Notes: generated by a model not told the origin, from the letters alone. A stretch of DNA of 64,000 bases from Crocodylus rhombifer (GCA_038503035.1 JAVSML010024243.1:4647-68646), one strand, 5' to 3'. Counted from the stretch's first letter, positions 1-10,935 are shown. Numbers and translations are program-made.

Positions 1-1515
1 GGGGTTGGAAGTGAAGGAGCACTCCTGGTAGGAGAGGCTGCCAGAGACAGGCTTACAGCTCCTCTGACCCTATAGAGCAGTCTGTGCAGGTTTAGGCTGG
101 CCCAGAAGGGAAAGGGTTTTCCCAGCCCAGTCCCTGAGCCCCAGTCAAGGCTTCCCAAGAATGCCATGGGGATCAATGGGGCCTGGGCACAGACACAGGG
201 AGCAGAACAGCAAGTGCTGGCACTGCACAGAGCCACAAAGCAACAGGTAGAATAGCTGCAGCTGGACTCATGTTCTGGGAGAGAGCTAGTGGAGGGCAGG
301 CAGTGAGAGGTTTGGGGGTTCTGTGGGTTGATAATGAGGGGCAAGGTTAGGAGCAGAACACTGGCATATCCATGCTGCTCAATACCTCACATTGTAGTGA
401 GTGAAGGGGGCAAGGGTAGTTCTGATTTTTCTACGATAAAAAAACCAAAATGCAAATGCTAATGTGTATAGCTGTTTAGAATTTGTTTTATGATGATGAT
501 GGAGATGCTGGTAGGCTTCTTTGTTGCTTTAAAATTGTAAATATATCAATAAAACATTGTCCAGCTGATCTCTCTCTATATAGTGGTGTTTCATTTTAAT
601 CATGAAATAACACACATTTGGGGTATTTTAATGAGAAAATTTGGGTTTTTATCATAGAATTTGCAATTTTTAAACAGGGAACACCAGGATCTCTGCTGGT
701 GAGACAACTGGTGAGACCTGGCCACAGGAGGCTGCCTAGGCCCGGTGCCAGAGGCCCAGCTAGAGGCCAGACTGGCTGGCTGATCTGGCCATTTGGGGTT
801 TTGACAGTTCAAAGCAGGCCACTGCAGTGAACACATCTGGACAATAGCTGCCCAGATGGCAGGGCAGGGGCATCAGAAGACATGACAGCAGTTTCACATA
901 AAGGCCAATTGTTACAGACATGGACCATTGGCAGCTGGCCCAGAAGTGCATGAGGCTCTGCTGCAGTGCCCATACCACAGCTCAGGTAGCCATGCAGTTC
1001 CCATCTGGGTCTGGCAGACACATAGCCATGGGGCTACATGCTGTCACAGGTAGCAACAGGTCACAACCAGGCAGCAGCCCTTACTTCCAGACTGCTGCAA
1101 TGGGTAGAGGGTTCAGGGGTCACTCTAAACGAAGGCTGATTTAGCCGTCCAGGTGGCACACAGGCCCAGTGCCCCCAGTTACCAGCTGGCTGGATCTCAG
1201 AAGCTTCTGAGGGCAAGTAGCTCTGAGCTTCTCACCAGGGAAGCTTTTTATACTTCTGGGACCAGCTGCAATTGTTCCACTCATTGCTTTGTGGCTCTTT
1301 GCCAGCCCTTGCTGTTCTGCTCCTTGTTCCTGTGCCCAGGCCTGCGTCCAGGCCCCAAAGATCCCCATGCCATTCTTGGAAAGCCCTTGACTTGGGCTCA
1401 GGGACTGAGCTTGGCAAGTGCCTTCCCTTCCAGGCTGGCCTTCCCTTGCACAGGAAGGCCCTAAGCCTGGCTCCAGCAGCTTCTCCTACCCAGGCTCTCC
1501 CCCAACCCCATCTCT
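1..1515. repeat. Long imperfect inverted repeat, arms about 1-275 and 1255-1515
   Basis: The sequence from the window start to about 275 reappears as its reverse complement at about 1255-1515. Shared landmarks include CCTGAGCCCCAGTCAAGG near 136, the inverse of CTTGACTTGGGCTCAGG near 1385, and AGAGCCACAAAGCAA in both arms. The arms differ by many substitutions and small gaps. The roughly 980-bp centre holds a small hAT-type MITE and GC-rich sequence that I do not recognise. The left arm may continue beyond the window. It could be the two ends of one foldback element or two oppositely oriented copies of one repeat. ORFs in the arms are stop-poor by composition and are not called. Confidence 0.7.
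562..695. mobile_element. Small hAT-type MITE, older copy of the 45079-45202 family
   Basis: Its middle (AGTGGTGTTTCATTTTAATC) and right part (TTTAAAC, then ACCAGGATCTCTG) match the element at 45079-45202, which is bounded by a perfect 8-bp duplication. The left end CAGCTGATC and the inverted right end CAGAGATCC resemble each other. I see no target duplication here, so this copy is older or its ends are eroded. Confidence 0.6.
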
Positions 1516-1721
1516 CTTACACACACCCCTCACCCCTTGCTATCACCTCCACCCCTCTCCACAGCCCATCACCAGCATTCCCTCTAAGCCATGCAGGCAT
1601 GTTGGCTACAAAGGACCAACTCTTGGGATCATCATACATTCTAGTTTATTGGATGGGATGTGAAGTTATCAATAAAATCATAAATGCAAACTTTGAGTTA
1701 TGAGTGGTACTGGTCACCTTA

Positions 1722-1765
1722 GCACATGCGCATGCACATACACACACACATGCACTCACTTATTC
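1722..1765. repeat. Short CA-rich microsatellite
   Basis: Interrupted alternating CA and CATG units with a pure run of about ten CA-type dinucleotides around 1737-1750. Confidence 0.7.
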
Positions 1766-1999
1766 AAACCCATCTCATTTAAAGCCATGTAGTATAGTGT
1801 ATAGTAGCTGCTGTAGTGATTGTGAGAGCACTACCTAACTGAGGCCCTGGAGTCTTCTGTCAACGATCAGCTTCCTTCAAGGTGATGTTTTCTCCAGAAG
1901 CGGGTTGCCTGCTTGTCCTTCTGTCTCAGTAGATCAGGTGCTGGATAAGAGGGTGCCACTGAGGGTCATGCTTCACTGCCTTTTATCCCTTTCTGGCAG

Positions 2000-2690
2000 A
2001 CTCATGTGCAAAGTGCTGCATCTAGGGAGGAAGAAATGCCATCATACCTACAGGCTAGGGGATGACCTTCTCAGCTCCACTGAGGCAGAAAAAGATCTTG
2101 GAGTCACTGTTGACTCCAGGATGAACATGAGTCACCAATGTAATGAAGCAGTTGGCCGAGCCAATCGCACCTTGTAGGTGCTTCACAAACAGGTCCAGGG
2201 AAGCGATTCTCCCCCTTTATGTGGCACTGGTCGAACTGTAGCTGGAATACTGTGTCCAGTTTTGGATGCTGCAGTTCAAGCGGGATGCGGACAACCTGGA
2301 GAGGGTTCAAAGAAAAGCCACTTGCCTGATTAGAGGACTGCAGGGAACGCCTTATGAGGAAAGGCTAAAGGACCTTAACCTCTTCAGGCTGTCCAAGAGA
2401 AAGCTGAGAGGGGACATTGTGGCAGCCTACAAATTCATAAGTGGAGAGCAACATGAAGTAGGCAATGATCTGTTCACCACAAGGAACAATGCCAATAAGC
2501 TACTAAAGAGAAGGTTTAGGCTGGACATTAAGAAAAATTTCTTCATGGTCAGGGTTGCCAGAATCTGGAATGGGCTCCCAAGGGAAGTGGTGCTTGCCCC
2601 ATCCTTGGGGGACTTCAGGAAGAGACTGGATAGGGGATTAGACTAGATGGCCCTCTGAGGTTCCTTCTGACTCTATGAATCTGTGAATTC
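2000..2690 (+). mobile_element. CR1 LINE, 5'-truncated 3' end, plus strand
   Basis: The translation carries the C-terminal part of a CR1 reverse transcriptase. KVLHLGRK lies near 2010, then DLGVTVDSRMNMSHQC, then after a stop and frame change FKRDADNLERVQRKATC near 2275 and RLDIKKNFFMVRVARIWNGL near 2520. The 126-codon open stretch at 2266-2646 is this C-terminus. The element ends with a CR1 3' tail (CTAGATGGCCCTCTGAGG, then TCTATGAATCTGTGAATT). The catalytic palm is absent, so it cannot encode an active enzyme. It lies tail to tail with the minus-strand CR1 that begins near 3222. Confidence 0.9.
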
Positions 2691-3221
2691 CCCAGCATCA
2701 TCTTGACTGCCCAATCTGGAAGTCGCTGTCCCACATGAGTTTTGAGTAGTACATGACAGCTGTTAGTCACAGGGGTCTCTGCTAGTACCTGAAGTTTTGG
2801 GAGTCCACCTTTGACTTACTGACTTAATGGTTGTATTGTCATGGGTTACAGGAATAGTCAATAGGGTAGGTGCTGAGTTCCAGAAATCAGTTCCTTGGCT
2901 TGATTAGCCTAAAATGGCTTCTAGAGTACAGCTTTGTAATGGTAAGTTCCTTTGGCTAGGCTACTGTCATTTAATTACCTACTGATCACTATATACTTGC
3001 ATTCACTCAAGGGACCATCCAATATAGTAGATTTTATCACTTTACAATTACAGTTTCAATGCAGTTTTTGACAATGGTCCAGGGTATAACTTCATTCTAC
3101 AGGAAGTACATTCCTTAAGGATTTAAAAGTATAAAATATAAAATACAAAATGCCATGGTACAGATGAGATACATGAAATACAAAAATGCACTGTGACAAA
3201 TATATAAAAGTGCAACGTGAG

Positions 3222-5726
3222 GTTTCATAGATTCATAGATTTAATAGACATTAGGGCTGGAAGGGACCTTGGAAGATCATTGAGTCCAGCCCCCCACCAA
3301 AAGGGCAGGAAGTCAGCTGTGGTCATAGGATCCCAGCAAGATAAGCATCCAATTTGCTCTCGAAGGTGTCCAATACAGGTGCTTGAACCACCCCCGATGG
3401 CACCCTATTTCAGACCTTGGGGGCTCGGACAGTAAAGAGATTCTTCCTTATGTTCAGCCTGAAAAGGTCTTGCAGTAGTTTATAAGCATTCAATCTCGTC
3501 ATCCCTTGGGGTGCTCTGGTGAACAAACGTTTCCCCAGGTACTCGTGGTCACCACGATAAACTTGTAGGTGGCCATCAGATCAGCCCTGAGCTTGAGCTT
3601 TTCGAGGTTAAAGAGCCCCATGGCTCTCAACCTGTTATCATAAGGTCTGTTTTCCTGACTTCTGATCACACATGTGGCTCTTCTCTGGACTTTCTCAAGC
3701 TTCTCCACATCCTTTTTGAATTGTGGAGCCCAAAACTGGATGCAGTACTCCAGCTACAGCATCACCAAGGCCGAGTACAAGGGGAGAATGATGTCCCGGG
3801 ATTTGCTTGAGAAGCATCTATGGATGCAAGTCAGCATTTTGGTTGCTTTACTAGCTGCAGCATCACATTGCAGACTCATGTTCATCTTGTGGTCAATAAT
3901 GACCCCCAAGTCTCTTTCTTCCATAGTGCTAGCCAGTGTAGCACTGCCAAGCCTATAAGGAGGCTGCAGGTTTTTCCTCCCAAGGTGGAGAACCTTGCAT
4001 TTTTCAGCAATAAACACCATTAGGTTCTCATCCGCCCATTTGCTGAGCCTGTCTAGGTCAGCCTGGATCACCTGCCTGTCTTCTGGTGTGGATGCTTTGC
4101 CCCAAAGTTTGGTGTCATCGGCGAACTTGGCCAGTCCACTTCTGACTCCAATGTCCACATCTTTAATGAAGATGTTGAACAATATGGGTTCAAGGACAGA
4201 GGCTTGGGGGACCCCACTGGTCACAGGGCACAATTATGATTGAGTTCCATCAATTACCACCCTCTGGGTCCGACCACAGAGCCAGTTCTCCAGCCAGCGG
4301 CTCATGGTGGATCCAAGGCCACAATTGGCCAGTTTCTCCAAGAGATGATCATGGGATACCAGATCGAAGGCTTTTTTGAAGTCAAGATATATGACATCAA
4401 TCTCTTCTCCCTTCTCCAGGTGATAGGTCACCTGGTCATAGAAGGTAATGAGATTGGTCAAGCAAGACCTACCCACAACAAACCCATGATGGCTATCCCT
4501 CAGGATGTTGGCATCTGCCAGTCCATTAAGGATTAAGGAGGCTTGTTTAATAAACTTTTCTCAGACCTTCCCCGGGATAGAGGTCAGGCTGATGGGCCTA
4601 TGGTTAGCCAGATCCACTTTCCTCCCTTTCTTAAATTTAAGCACCACATTGGCCTTCTTCCAATCTTTGGGCACTACACCAGAGCACCAGGAGTTTTCAA
4701 AGATCCGTGCCAGAGGCTAGGCTATAATGCTAGCCAGCTCCTGAGTACCTTCGGGTGTAGATTGTCAGGGCCGGCTGACTTGAAGGTATCATGAGGTCAG
4801 CATTAATGGAGGACAGAGGATCTCCCTCACCTGGACCTCCCTGTCTCGTGGTTGGCGTGGGCGTCCCATGGGACTGATGAAAGACCGATGCAAAGTACCC
4901 ATTTAATAGGTTGGCTTTTTCCTGGGCGTCAGTTGTCAGCTGGTCCATCTGGTTCAGTAGGGGTCTAATGTTGCCCTTGCTTTTTCTCTGGCTCCCCACA
5001 TGTCTGAAAAAGGACTTCTTATTGTCCTTCATGCTCCAAGCTAGTTGGTGTTCAGTTGCAGCCTTGGCTTTCTTGGTTTGCTCCCTGCAGGACCAGACCA
5101 GTGCAGAATATTCCCCCTTGGAAGTGAATCCTATCCTCCATCCTTTGTAGGCCATTCTTTTTAGCCTCAGGAGGTCTGCTTGATCCCTGGAGAGCCAGGG
5201 GGGCTGCTGTGCCCTCTTGCTGCCTTTCCTCTGAAATGGAATAAAATTAGCTTGTGCTTTGAGGATCGCTCCCTTGAGGAGCAACCACTCTTCCTGAACT
5301 CCCCTCTCCCTGGGGTCGTGGTCCCTTAGGGCCTGACTGACAAGCCTCCGGAGCTTGTCAAAGTCGGCTTTCCTGAAGTCAGGACTTCTGTGTTGCTGAC
5401 TGACTTGCCAGCTTTACGGCGGATGGTGAAGGTGATCAGCTCATGGTCACTGTCACCCAGCTTCCCATCGATCACTAGGTCGCCGATTAGGTCATCCCCA
5501 GTAGCCAGTATCAGGTCAAACAGCACTTACTGCTCATTGGCCTGTAAACTTTTTGAATCAGGTAGAGATCATCCACTCATGATAGGAAGCTTTGCGACCG
5601 CTCGGATTTTGCTGAGTGATCCTCCCATGAGATGTCTGGGTAATTGAAGGCACCCATGACAACCATGATTCTGGAGCATGCGGCCTCAGCCAGTTCCCGC
5701 GTGAACTACTTGTCGAGTTCTTGACT
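3222..5726 (-). mobile_element. CR1 LINE copy A, main part: 3' UTR, reverse transcriptase, end of endonuclease
   Basis: Read on the minus strand, this is a long CR1 ORF2 relic. The 3' tail starts near 3222 (TTCATAGATTCATAGATT). Upstream lie the RT C-terminus (3499-3708), palm and fingers (3754-4476), the RT N-terminal and linker region (4730-5284) and the end of the apurinic-type endonuclease (5326-5700). RT motif A reads YLDFKKAFD near 4375, motif B SGVPQASVLEP near 4205, and motif C FADDTKLWGKA near 4110. Endonuclease landmarks are GDSDHELITF near 5450 and a MGAFNYPDISWE segment near 5640. Stops and frameshifts break it into pieces. It stops inside the endonuclease at about 5726, and the missing upstream part resumes at 6613. 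Confidence 0.92.
3754..4476 (-). pseudogene. CR1 copy A reverse-transcriptase palm, broken
   Basis: Two minus-strand open segments (4234-4476, 80 codons; 3754-4233, 159 codons) together hold the RT palm. The first has FYDQVTYHLEKGEEIDVIYL followed by the motif A aspartate in DFKKAFD. The second has motif B with G changed to A in VPQAS, and the motif C aspartate pair in KFADDTK. In LINEs this enzyme nicks the target and copies its own RNA at the nick. Here the reading frame is interrupted on both sides, so it is inactive. The catalytic aspartates survive by sequence but lie in separate ORFs. Confidence 0.88.
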
Positions 5727-6612
5727 TTATTTCATAGATTTCAAAGACATTAGGGCTGGAAGGGACCTCGGGAGATCATCGAGTCCAGCCCCCTGCCCAA
5801 AGGGCAGGAAGTCAGCTGGGGTCATAGGATCCCAGCAAGATAAGCATCCAATTTACTCTTGAAGGTGTTCAATGTAGGTGCTTGAACCACCTCTGCTGGC
5901 AGACTGTTCCAGACCTTGGGGGCTCAGACAGTAAAGAAATTCTTCCTTATGTCCAGCCTGAAACAATCTTGCAGGAGTTTGTGACCGTTCGACCTCGTCA
6001 TCCCTTGGGGCGCTCCGGTGAACAGACGTTCCCCCAGATCCTGGTGGTCACCCCTGATAAACTTATAGGTGGCCATCAGATCACCCCTGAGCCTGCGCTT
6101 TTCCAGGCTAAAGAGTCCCATGGCTCTCAGCCTGTCATTGTAAGATCTGTTTTCCTGACCTCTGATCATGCACGTGGCTCTACTCTGGACTCTCTCAAGC
6201 TTCTCCACATCCTTTTTGAATTGTGGAGCCCAAAACTGGACGCAGTACTCCAGCTGCAGCCTCACCAAGGCCGAGTACAAGGGGAGAATGACATCCCGGG
6301 ATTTGCTCGAGAAGCATCTATGGATGCACGCCAGCATTTTGGTCGCTTTACTAGCTGCAGCATCGCATTGCAGGCTCACGTTCATCTTGTGGTCAATGAT
6401 GACCCCCAAATCTCTTTCTTCTGTAGTGCTAACCAACGTAGCACTGCCGAGCCTATAAGGGTGCTGCAGGTTTTTCCTCCCAAGGTGGAGAATCTTGCAT
6501 TTATTGGTGTTAAACACCATGAGGTTCTCATCTGCCCATTTGCTGAGCTTGTCCAGGTCAGCCTGGATCACCCGCTTATCTTCTGGCGTGGATGCTTTGC
6601 CCCAAAGTTTGG
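5727..6612 (-). mobile_element. CR1 LINE copy B, 5'-truncated, nested in copy A
   Basis: A second CR1 3' end starts near 5727 (TTTCATAGATTTCAAAGACATT) and runs through the 3' UTR into the RT C-terminal half, closely parallel to copy A but with fewer lesions. It stops at TKLWGKAS near 6612, just downstream of the motif C aspartates, which this copy lacks. About 230 codons are open without a stop (5924-6612), including DLGVIIDHKMNVSLQCDAAA and RLDIRKNFFTV. The adjoining sequence at 6613 belongs to the endonuclease of copy A, so B is best read as an insertion into A. The fewer lesions fit a younger age. Confidence 0.88.
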
Positions 6613-6790
6613 TAGACTCCCACTGTTGTGTCTCCTGTGCCATGTTCCCCATGGATTTTAACCCAGAGAGTCTCCAGTCATCCATGCTGGTCGCCAACAT
6701 CAGCTTGCAGGGACGCGTAGCTTTTCTTAACATAGAGAGCTACACCCCCACCCCTTTTATCTACTCGATCCCTCCTGTACAAGGTAGTGA
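6613..6790 (-). mobile_element. CR1 LINE copy A, endonuclease part beyond the nested copy
   Basis: On the minus strand this encodes CR1 endonuclease sequence: GGGVALYVKKSYAS near 6735, then WVKIHGEHGTGDTTVGVY ending at 6613. In CR1 proteins the GDTxVGVY segment directly precedes the part that resumes at 5726 as FTREL. Only about ten codons are unaccounted for at the junction. The copy A similarity fades near 6790. Confidence 0.85.
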
Positions 6791-6839
6791 AGATCAAAGG
6801 TTACTGGGGACAGTAAGTGAGTTAGGTTAGCACCAGGAT

Positions 6840-7918
6840 ATATTAACAATCTTTTTAAGTGGATATTTTAGTTCTTTTGTTTTCTTTAGTGACACTGAGC
6901 TTAACTGATATGTAGATGTGGTTTCGAGGTTTCTCCTACAGAAAGCCACTTCAGCTTTCTGGCTTGATCTGAGCCTTGCCACACCCATGCATTGAGTGTG
7001 CTAGGTCTCTGCCAGTACTTAAAAGGAAAAAGAAATGCACAAATGCCAGCAGGGGGCACGTGCAGGCAGGACACGTCTTCTGTTATATGAATGTCCAGAA
7101 GGGAAATATACGAACTGGGCTTTCTGCTACAGCTCTGCTGATGCCTCACTGCTAGGTGCACCTGCGTGGCCATGCATGCCACGCAGCTTAGAGAGAACAC
7201 TGCCCATCACACATCCAAGAAATTCCTGGAACCAGAAGGTTCCAAGTGACCCATGCACCATCAGGCCAGCTCCATAGAGGCAGGACTTAGCCTGGCCCAA
7301 CACATGGCCCCTGCGAGTGGTGCCTGGGGCCCCAGGTGACAGCAAGAGCAGCCCGGTTCTGCATGAAGGTTCACATCCCCAAGCCAAGCCAGGCCCATGC
7401 CATGTGACACAGGCAGCACCGGGTCTTAGGCAGGCAGGGCCATGCTGCACCATGGGGGGGCTCTCCCAGCAGTGGCCCCTGAGCACCTGATGGCTGCTGC
7501 TGCTGGCAGGGGGATGGGGGAGAAGGGAACTCATCGCTCTTGAGCAGTGCCCTACCACACATACAGTCCCTCCATACACAATCCACTCACGCAGCCCTAC
7601 TTACTGTGGACAGCGCCTGGGTCCAAATCACTGCTGCAATCTTGCCCCACTCCTATTTGAAGCAGCAGGGGAAGGGGGCATGCACAGAGATGCTCTGGCC
7701 AGGTGCCAGAGTGTCTCCTTGGAGGACCCAGTCTCCAGCTGCTTCACTGCACCACATTTTTTCAGGGGGTTTTTTTGTTTGTTTTTTATTTACAAGATTT
7801 CCCAGTATTAAATTTAGAGTCCATGCTGCAAATATGAATTGTGGGGAACATTTTTTCACTCCCAGTGTGCCTCTTGTAGCATCTCAAACCGCTTTGAGAA
7901 GCCACAACAGGCAAGCAC
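6840..7918. other. No gene recognised; GC-rich block
   Basis: Unclassified sequence. It is GC-rich at about 7030-7760 with several stop-poor ORFs up to 150 codons on both strands, none of which resembles a known family. It could be mobile-element interior or the lost upstream part of the adjacent gypsy element, but I see no retroelement motif in it. Confidence 0.5.
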
Positions 7919-8761
7919 TTGCTTGTCTGGGTGCACCCTAAGTGGCCAGAAATATGCAAAATGTCTTCTTCTACAACTACCCAGACTATTATTTAGTCAC
8001 TTTGGACTACTGTTGCAATTAGTGAGTGAAAATGCACATAATTTCTGTTTGGGGGAATTTAGGAAGTTCCTTGTTTTCAATACAATTCAGCATATATGTT
8101 CTGCTTCTTATCATCCTGGTACAAATGGACTAAATGAATGTTTTGTACAAATTCTCAAGCATGTGTTATGAGCCAGTTAATCTGCCACAAGTCTTCAACA
8201 CAAATTGAACAATTTTTTACTCATTTATTGCAACACATCCTATGCTGCTATGCAGGAGTCACCTGCTACTCTTTTATTGAAAAGACCATTGTATACTTGT
8301 TTTGACCTTTTACATCCTGATGTTGCCTCACAGGTACTCAGATCCCAAAGTACAGAAATTGATTAATGGCAAGTGTTTCACAATTGTTCATTCCAAGTAG
8401 AGAACTTGGTCTGGGCTCATAATTACTCTGCTAGAGAAAAATGGGCATCTGGGGAACTCACTAAATGTATGGGACCTATTTCATTTATTGTGCAACTCTG
8501 ATGGTATTACATGGAAAAGACTTATAGGGCAGTTACAACCATGATATATACAGGTGCTGGAGGAAGCCCCATTTAAATGACCAGTTCCCCTGATAAACCC
8601 CTTCCAGTTTTGATTGTGCTGATGTATCGTAGATGACTGAAGTGCCAGACACTAATGATTCCTTACCATCAGCTGATCCTGTGGTGAAGGGAAACACCAC
8701 TTCATCCTTACGAAGTTATTCTCAGAGAGTACGAAAAGCTTGGGTCTGCCTGGACCTCTAA
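7919..8761 (+). pseudogene. Ty3/gypsy-type integrase and pol C-terminus, decayed
   Basis: Conceptual translation matches the integrase of vertebrate Ty3/gypsy (K02A2.6-like) elements in order. LVWVHPKWPEICKM (from 7922, frame 2) is the start of the core. LFSHFGLLLQLVSENAHNF (about 7986-8045, another frame) aligns with the usual LFxxFGLPxxLVSDNGPQF block, and the catalytic Asp is replaced by Glu. ASYHPGTNGLNECFVQILK (8110-8160) is the YHPxxNGxAER block with its Glu retained. FLLIYCNTSYAAMQESPATL and LDLL-like sequence follow (8205-8300). FQVENLVWAHNY and GPISFIVQL (8391-8498) resemble the GPY/F module. The fragment ends with SQRVRKAWVCLDL at 8758. In-frame stops occur at 8169, 8178, 8364 and 8499, with at least one frameshift near 7986. 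Integrase joins element DNA to the host chromosome; this copy is dead. No gag, protease, RT or RNase H was found upstream. Confidence 0.85.
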
Positions 8762-8862
8762 ATTGTCTAGTTCCTGTGTTGTAAGGAGAAGTTGAATATT
8801 CCATTGTCTGTGTGTTGTTATTTTAAAAGGTAATATTTTGAAGGTGGGATGGAGGAAAGTAC

Positions 8863-9050
8863 TGTGCATTAGTCTTTATGTATGGTACTGTTTCTTTAAA
8901 TGTAGCTAGCCTGTGTGCCTCCTTGGGCACCATGTTTTACTTTTAGTTTGGTTTCTGTTCAAAATAGTAGAGTTACTAGTAATGTGAGCTGTGTGCTGCT
9001 CTCTCTGCTGGTCTAAACTCCCCACAACTGTGGAACCACAAGATATAACA
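8863..9050 (+). mobile_element. Candidate 3' LTR of the gypsy relic
   Basis: About 80 bp after the pol end lies a purine-rich tract (8841-8859, GGTGGGATGGAGGAAAG), placed like a polypurine tract. TGTGCATT follows at 8863, and a plausible CA end closes AGATATAACA at 9050. No second LTR is visible to confirm it, and 188 bp is short for an LTR. This is inferred from position only. Confidence 0.3.
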
Positions 9051-9920
9051 AAGTTTAATTGACTTTTTCCCTCAATTAGGACTAGGATGTGATTGCTTCC
9101 TATGAACTAACTGCTTCAGAAGGAACATGGTTTTCTCTTCTCTTTGACTAGCCAAAATAAAGACTAATCAGAATTGCAGGCTTTGTACTGGGGAAACACA
9201 GGAAATGATCTCTTCCTACTTTGAGGAAATACTAATATTCTGAGCTAATGTATTATAGAAGCAGGTGCTATTAGTCAAAGCACCCTTCCACAACCTTGTG
9301 TGCTCTTCAAAGTGGCAATATTCCTCTTAACGCAGCCCTGTAGCCACCGTGAACTCACCGCTTCACTTCCTCTGTGTTTCAGTAGGATGCATGATCTATG
9401 CCTTATAATTCAAATTATCTTTCATCCAAATTATAACACGAGTCTGTAAAATTGCTCATGACCATTTGTTACCATTATACTTAACATTTAAGCATTCTGA
9501 AGTCTATTAATTATGTCTAAATCAAAGTAATCTTTTCAGTCTTCTGGTTACCATGTATGTCATGGCATGCCATGTATTTCATGATAAGATAATATTAATC
9601 ATGATAATAAAATACGATATATTGCTCAGTTTAATTCCTAAGAGTATCAGACCCTTGGGGAAGTAGTAATATCATAAATGACACCACAGCGTGTAGTGTC
9701 CTATTTGAATTATTAAGTAGTCCTCTGTAGTGCAAAAAACAATTATTTTAAATACGAAATAACTAACCTAGTTTCAAACTGCTAAGCAAATTAATTTTAA
9801 AATAACATGCTTTTTTACCTATGGTATGTTGTAGGGTAGGTTAGTGTTGTTTTCATAACAAGCTTTGTGAAGGACTAGAGTGTCTTATTTTTAGGATAAA
9901 TGGTTGTCAGTTAATTCAGG
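9051..9920. other. No gene; AT-rich unclassified DNA
   Basis: Nothing recognisable as coding or structural RNA. Short AT-rich words only. Confidence 0.5.
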
Positions 9921-9980
9921 AGGCTGGACCCAGTGGCCCAAAAGGTCTTTTCCAGTCCATATTCCTCTGTTATTATGGGC
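9921..9980 (+). mobile_element. CR1 3' tail fragment
   Basis: GGCTGGACCCAGTGGCCC, then AAAAGGTCTTTTCCAGTCC and ATTCCTCTG, corresponds to the terminal part of a CR1 3' UTR on the plus strand. Only about 60 bp remain. Confidence 0.5.
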
Positions 9981-10019
9981 CATTACACTGTGAGCTGCTC
10001 AAATGTTGATTTGTTTTAG

Positions 10020-10420
10020 TGCTAGCTCAAGTTTGGAGCAGTGACATGTTCAGCCCAGCAAGGCCCTGGAGGACTGAAAGTAAGAATCTGCCCCTGCCGC
10101 AGGACTCCCCCCACCCTGCTGACTTGTGGCTGCCTGCAAGGGTTAATCTGCCTGGCCAGCCCCGTTGCCACTGCTGCCAAGCTGCTGCTCTTCTCCAGCC
10201 TGAGCTTGGCGTAGCCATAGAGAACTGTGGTAAGCAGTGGTGGCTGGGCAGGCAGGTTAACCCTTCCAGGCCAGATATTAGGGGCAGCCACATGTAAGCC
10301 GAGACGGGGGGGGGGTGGCAGGGGAGAGGGAGAAGCAGTGAATGGGGATCTAGGGTGTTGGGGAGGGTGAGGCAGTGGGCCCAAGCCAGGCCATTGGGGG
10401 AGGGAGAGACACATGGGTTG
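10020..10420. other. GC-rich block, possible mobile-element interior
   Basis: A GC-rich island of about 400 bp in AT-rich surroundings, with pyrimidine-rich and purine-rich stretches and a G run near 10306-10315. Overlapping ORFs up to 130 codons are compositional. No motif was recognised. Confidence 0.4.
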
Positions 10421-10840
10421 TTTATATTGACATGTAGCCTAGATTGGCTACATATTAGTGTAACATGAGCTTGGTAACACAGATCAGAGCTGCATGTAGG
10501 CTGAAATGGTGTAGCTTTAAGCTGCCTAAAGAGTGCTTAAAACTAGTTTTGGGTGTTAATTTGTGGACAATCCAGGGTAAAGAATTCTAGAAACTGCCTA
10601 ATATTAATGTGTAACAAGGTCCTAACACCTTTATAGTTATAGTCAGAGTTGCTTGCTGTGAATTATTATTCATCCTCTTCACCTTTCAACTCCTATTGTC
10701 ACATACCCCAAACAGAGCTAAACTACAAAGTACACCTGTTTCCTCTAATAAGAGAGTTACAAACTTTGGATCGTTGGGCCTGAGCTTCGTAAGCTCTCAG
10801 TGCTTGGGTATAGTTTAACTCTTGATATCATTCTTCATTA

Positions 10841-10935
10841 CTTAAGTCCTGTAGAACTGTAATTGTTAACTGCATGTTACAAACATAAAGCGAACTCTAG
10901 GTTCCCTGCCCTGACCTTACAATCTAATTTGGTTG
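10841..10935. repeat. MIR-like SINE remnant
   Basis: TTCCCTGCCCTGACCTTACA followed by ATCTAATTTGG resembles the common amniote MIR segment with TCCCTGCCCTxAAGAGCTTACAATCTAA. Short and diverged. Confidence 0.35.

Noticed and set aside
3674..4794. Plus-strand ORFs across the CR1 copy A region
   Set aside because: Antisense shadows of the minus-strand reverse transcriptase.
5882..6661. 259-codon plus-strand ORF
   Set aside because: Antisense shadow of CR1 copies B and A; the same DNA encodes recognised RT motifs on the minus strand.
8863..9050. Full-length LTR retrotransposon with paired LTRs
   Set aside because: No upstream copy of the candidate LTR or other pol/gag domains was found; only the integrase end is supported.
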